Below, piece by piece: positions 6,225 to 6,482 of a DNA stretch of 6,482 nucleotides. Every line of letters starts with the position of its first letter. Positions within the stretch are counted from its first letter, which is position 1. The position numbers were made by a program, and so were the translations under genes. This DNA comes from Armatimonadota bacterium (GTDB lineage: Bacteria; Armatimonadota; Fimbriimonadia; Fimbriimonadales; Fimbriimonadaceae): positions 1 to 6,482 of the forward strand of contig JAFAFM010000179.1 in NCBI GenBank assembly GCA_023423495.1, in the 5' to 3' direction. The notes under the pieces are model-generated. The model ran no database searches. It saw only the letters and a list, made by a program, of their open reading frames with translations, and had not been told where the DNA came from.

Positions 6225-6482
6225 ATGGAACAACCCGCCTTAGCCAAAGCCCCTCGCCTCATCACGCTTAAAGAAGTCCGCTCCAACCCCAAAGTCAGAA
6301 AGCTGATCGACGGGGCAAACGAAGTTATGCGGGCAATGGGTTACACGGAGCACGGACACCGCCATGTCGGAGTCGTTTCCAGCATCACGAGATACATCCT
6401 GGAAGGCCTGAAGTTGCCCCCTCGCGAAGTGGAACTTGGCCAAATTGCCGCTTATCTCCACGATATCGGCAACGTGATCAAC
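6225..6482 (+). CDS. HD-domain metal-dependent phosphohydrolase, N-terminal part (runs off right edge)
   Basis: The frame is open for 86 codons to the window end. The pattern GYTEHGHRH (39-47), a helix with ILEGL, and then IAAYLHDIGN (74-83) is that of HD-superfamily phosphohydrolases, with H79-D80 as the metal-binding pair and H45 or H47 as the likely first histidine. The N-terminal LKEVRSNPKVRKLIDGAN segment and the TEHG motif recall the COG3294 group of predicted metal-dependent phosphatases or phosphodiesterases, from memory. Substrate is unknown; HD enzymes act on nucleotides, cyclic dinucleotides and other phosphates. The ATG has GGAAG six bases ahead. It follows the lipoprotein gene by 44 bases on the same strand and may be in the same operon or have its own weak promoter. 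The remaining HD residues are outside the window. Confidence 0.85.
   Translation, partial: MEQPALAKAPRLITLKEVRSNPKVRKLIDGANEVMRAMGYTEHGHRHVGVVSSITRYILEGLKLPPREVELGQIAAYLHDIGNVIN

Overview
The window carries six protein genes in two divergent groups and no RNA gene, mobile element or CRISPR array that I can see. The gene set is bacterial: a PcrA/UvrD helicase with a Gram-positive-type domain plan, a TatC translocase subunit, an MrfA/YprA-type repair helicase, an HD-domain phosphohydrolase of the COG3294 kind, and two exported proteins of unknown function. The sequence is moderately GC-rich, genes are tightly packed, and three of the six starts are TTG. A deep-branching lineage such as Armatimonadota (Fimbriimonas-like) would fit, but that is an impression and not something the sequence proves.

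Leftward group (positions 3235 down to 1, minus strand): a 488-residue secreted protein with a Sec signal peptide and a Gly/Pro-rich C-terminal stretch; then tatC; then an MrfA-type DEAD/DEAH helicase whose C-terminal half lies off the left edge. tatC and the helicase gene overlap by 29 bases. The junction before tatC has a strong inverted repeat that buries the apparent TTG start codon.

Divergent control region (about 3236-3400): 165 bases between the two groups, with a clear Shine-Dalgarno for the leftward gene, a TATAAT box only 11 bases before the pcrA ATG, and some short palindromes.

Rightward group (3401 to 6482, plus strand): pcrA; a small lipoprotein gene whose TTG start overlaps the pcrA stop (TTGA); a 44-base AT-rich gap; then the first 86 codons of an HD-domain protein that runs off the right edge.

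The two groups place two DNA-repair helicases, one SF1 and one SF2, next to cell-envelope functions (Tat export, a secreted protein, a lipoprotein). I see no convincing undescribed system. The points most worth a second look are the tatC start hairpin, the Gly/Pro-rich low-complexity insert and the near-leaderless pcrA promoter.
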